Source: Candidatus Dojkabacteria bacterium UBA2259
GTDB taxonomy: Bacteria > Patescibacteriota > Dojkabacteria > SC72
NCBI GenBank assembly: GCA_002347605.1
Contig: DDXN01000019.1
Location: forward strand, 1 to 43,336
Reading direction: 5' to 3'
DNA: 43,336 nucleotides
Below the pieces are notes generated by a model. The model saw nothing but the letters and a program-made list of their open reading frames with translations. It ran no database searches and was not told the origin of the DNA. This document shows, piece by piece, positions 42,008 to 43,336 of the stretch (positions are counted from its first letter, which is position 1; each line of letters begins with the position of its first letter). Both the position numbers and the translations under genes were made by a program.

Positions 42008-42897
42008 ACCATGCCAAACCTTTCTTAAAATGGGCAGGAGGTAAAAGACAATTACTTAATGAAATTGAAAAGAATCTTCCTCCTGACATCTCAAAAACAA
42101 GACAAATCGATTTGTATATAGAACCTTTTGTTGGAGGTGGTGCCCTCCTATTCTATCTTCTTTCTAATTACTCTGTTAAGAAAAGTATAATAAATGATAT
42201 AAATCCAGATCTAATCCTTGCGTATAAAATTGTTAAACTCTATCCTGAGGATTTAATTAAAAAATTAAAAATTGTAAAGAAAGAATATCTATCTCTTCCT
42301 TATGAAGAAAGAAAAGAATATTACTATAACAATCTTAGAAATAAATTTAACGAATTAAAGATTAATTATTCGAAACCGGATACCAAACTTTCTATTGAAA
42401 AAGTAGCATTACTAATCGCATTAAATAAAACCTGTTTTAATGGTTTGTATAGACAAAACAACAAAGGCGAATTTAATGTACCTATTGGTAGGTACAAAAA
42501 TCCAAGGATACTTGATGAAGAGAATGTAAGAAGAGCCAGTACTGTGTTAAAAAATACTCAAATATTTTATGGTAGCTATGATTCAATAAAAATTCCAAAA
42601 GAACCAAAAACTTTTGTATATTTAGACCCACCATATAGACCTTTAACTGCAGTAGGTTTTACAAAGTATTCAAAGGAGGATTTTAATGATAAAGATCAAA
42701 AACAACTAGCAGGGTATTATAAAAAACTTAACAAAGATAGGCATTATCTTTTACTAAGTAATTCTGATCCCAAAGACAAATTCTTTGATACTTTGTATAA
42801 AGGATTCAATATAGAAAGGGTCTCTGCAAAAAGATATATTAATTCTAAAGCAAATGGTAGAGGAAATATTAATGAGTTGTTAATTAAAAATTACTAA
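42004..42897 (+). CDS. Dam-like (DpnM-type) adenine-specific DNA methyltransferase, D12 class
   Basis: 297 residues. N-terminus FLKWAGGKRQLL, SAM motif YIEPFVGGGALLF, catalytic YLDPPYRPL and the late LLSNSDPKD are typical of Dam/M.DpnII-A, which methylates the adenine of GATC in double-stranded DNA. It overlaps the endonuclease stop by 4 bp, so the three genes form a tightly coupled operon. Having two methylases of different types beside DpnII-like endonuclease is the known DpnII arrangement; the gene order differs. Confidence 0.92.
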   Translation: MNHAKPFLKWAGGKRQLLNEIEKNLPPDISKTRQIDLYIEPFVGGGALLFYLLSNYSVKKSIINDINPDLILAYKIVKLYPEDLIKKLKIVKKEYLSLPYEERKEYYYNNLRNKFNELKINYSKPDTKLSIEKVALLIALNKTCFNGLYRQNNKGEFNVPIGRYKNPRILDEENVRRASTVLKNTQIFYGSYDSIKIPKEPKTFVYLDPPYRPLTAVGFTKYSKEDFNDKDQKQLAGYYKKLNKDRHYLLLSNSDPKDKFFDTLYKGFNIERVSAKRYINSKANGRGNINELLIKNY

Positions 42898-43031
42898 CTT
42901 ATCTTTGTTTCTTCAAACTCTACAATATTCATACATTTATTACAAAATATACACTCTCCTCCGACACCACATAGCCCCTTCCAACACTCATCACTATTAC
43001 AAGCATAAGACTCTTTTAATATAACCTTAAT
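42894..43031 (-). CDS. Small Cys-rich (zinc-ribbon-like) protein, start uncertain
   Basis: 45 residues with six Cys: CNSDECWKGLC, then GGECIFCNKC. The spacing suggests a metal-binding ribbon. The frame has no ATG, GTG or TTG start after the stop at 43032, so translation would need an ATT, or coupling to the NERD gene that ends 8 nt upstream. It overlaps the methylase stop by 3 bp on the opposite strand. A similar but shorter frame is at 39982-40074. It could be a degraded gene. Confidence 0.4.
   Translation of the reverse strand: MKVILKESYACNSDECWKGLCGVGGECIFCNKCMNIVEFEETKIS
42922..42959. repeat. Short direct repeat, right of the restriction-modification operon
   Basis: Partner of 40010-40047 (35 of 38 positions identical). 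The pair brackets the three-gene operon. Confidence 0.7.
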
Positions 43032-43039
43032 CTATCATT

Positions 43040-43336
43040 TTACTTCCCATATCTATTATTAACATTTTGAATATGTTCCCCTTTGTATTTATCTCCCTCT
43101 ATCTTTAATCTCTGTAGTTTAGCATATACACTATCCCTATCTATTTCACTTATAACTTCCTCCATATATTCCTTAATAGTATCTAATATCTCTGATACCT
43201 TAATAGATATATCATCCTTAATCTTTCTTTTAGAATAACCACCAAAAGCTACAATAGAAATATATTCTAAATTAGGATAATTACTCAACACTTCTTTTAA
43301 ACATTTAATATGACCAATATTCTGTTTAATAGGATT
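43040..43336 (-). CDS. NERD-domain (nuclease-related) protein, C-terminal part
   Basis: The frame runs off the right edge of the window; 98 residues are visible. The start of the visible part, NPIKQNIGHIKCLKEVL, then ISIVAFGG, matches the NERD-domain signature NPxxQN..H...L and the following hydrophobic strand. NERD domains are related to PD-(D/E)xK nucleases and occur in defence and DNA-processing genes. The C-terminal ~55 residues are charged and helical. It lies on the edge of the restriction-modification cassette. Confidence 0.7.
   Translation of the reverse strand, partial: NPIKQNIGHIKCLKEVLSNYPNLEYISIVAFGGYSKRKIKDDISIKVSEILDTIKEYMEEVISEIDRDSVYAKLQRLKIEGDKYKGEHIQNVNNRYGK

Overview
The window is AT-rich (roughly one third G+C by eye) and uses TGA as a stop: the Nudix gene at 22615 and the restriction endonuclease gene at 40904 both end in TGA. 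Genes are compact and Shine-Dalgarno-like sequences are scarce. Many genes have a TATAAT box only 3-10 nt before the start codon, which points to leaderless mRNAs. Secreted proteins of unknown function, a TsaC-TsaE fusion, a rubredoxin and many small-molecule enzymes without their full pathways suggest a small-genome bacterium of the Candidate Phyla Radiation (Patescibacteria). Use of TGA as stop argues against the TGA=Gly lineages (Gracilibacteria, Absconditabacteria). The lineage is inference; no 16S or ribosomal gene is present.

Layout. (1) 1-6659: a tandemly duplicated two-gene surface module. Each unit is a membrane-anchored protein with a secreted beta-rich N-terminus, transmembrane hairpins and a C-terminal SH3-like domain, followed by a Ser/Thr-rich, Cys-containing secreted protein. 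(2) 6676-9225: housekeeping genes, namely tsaD, a tsaC-tsaE fusion and thioredoxin. (3) 9267-9343: tRNA-Asp(GUC), its terminator, and the first copy of a long dispersed repeat. (4) 9344-37085: an accessory region punctuated by twelve copies of this repeat (called R1-R12 here), all in the same orientation and all between genes. The intervals hold one to several unrelated genes: aldehyde dehydrogenase/2-hydroxyacid dehydrogenase/RidA; a sugar and amino-acid cluster (GT2-CDP-glycerol transferase fusion, histidine phosphatase, Nudix-GT2 fusion, ATP-grasp, GT20, aminotransferase, ParB-fold protein); peptidase E; Nudix; SDR; DUF5680-like; M23 peptidase; AAA ATPase; an NDK-like/APH-like/hydrolase/transketolase/Nudix/nucleotidyltransferase group; anchored proteins; and a HEPN-like unknown. 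(5) 37092-43336: ClpP-like protease, a haem-type four-helix membrane protein next to rubredoxin, RhuM, a complete DpnII-type (GATC) restriction-modification operon flanked by short direct repeats, and the end of a NERD-domain gene.

The most unusual feature is the repeat array. In nearly every copy the 5' module has a GTTC-to-CCA stretch of exactly 25 nt that lines up without gaps with the T-arm/acceptor 3' end of the tRNA-Asp gene. Copy R1 directly follows the real tRNA. I read this as a tRNA-anchored, integron-like or tandem-accretion cassette island whose attachment sites derive from a tRNA 3' end. No recombinase is in the window, so the mechanism is inference. Unlike classical integron cassettes, most cassette genes carry their own TATAAT promoter just after the repeat.
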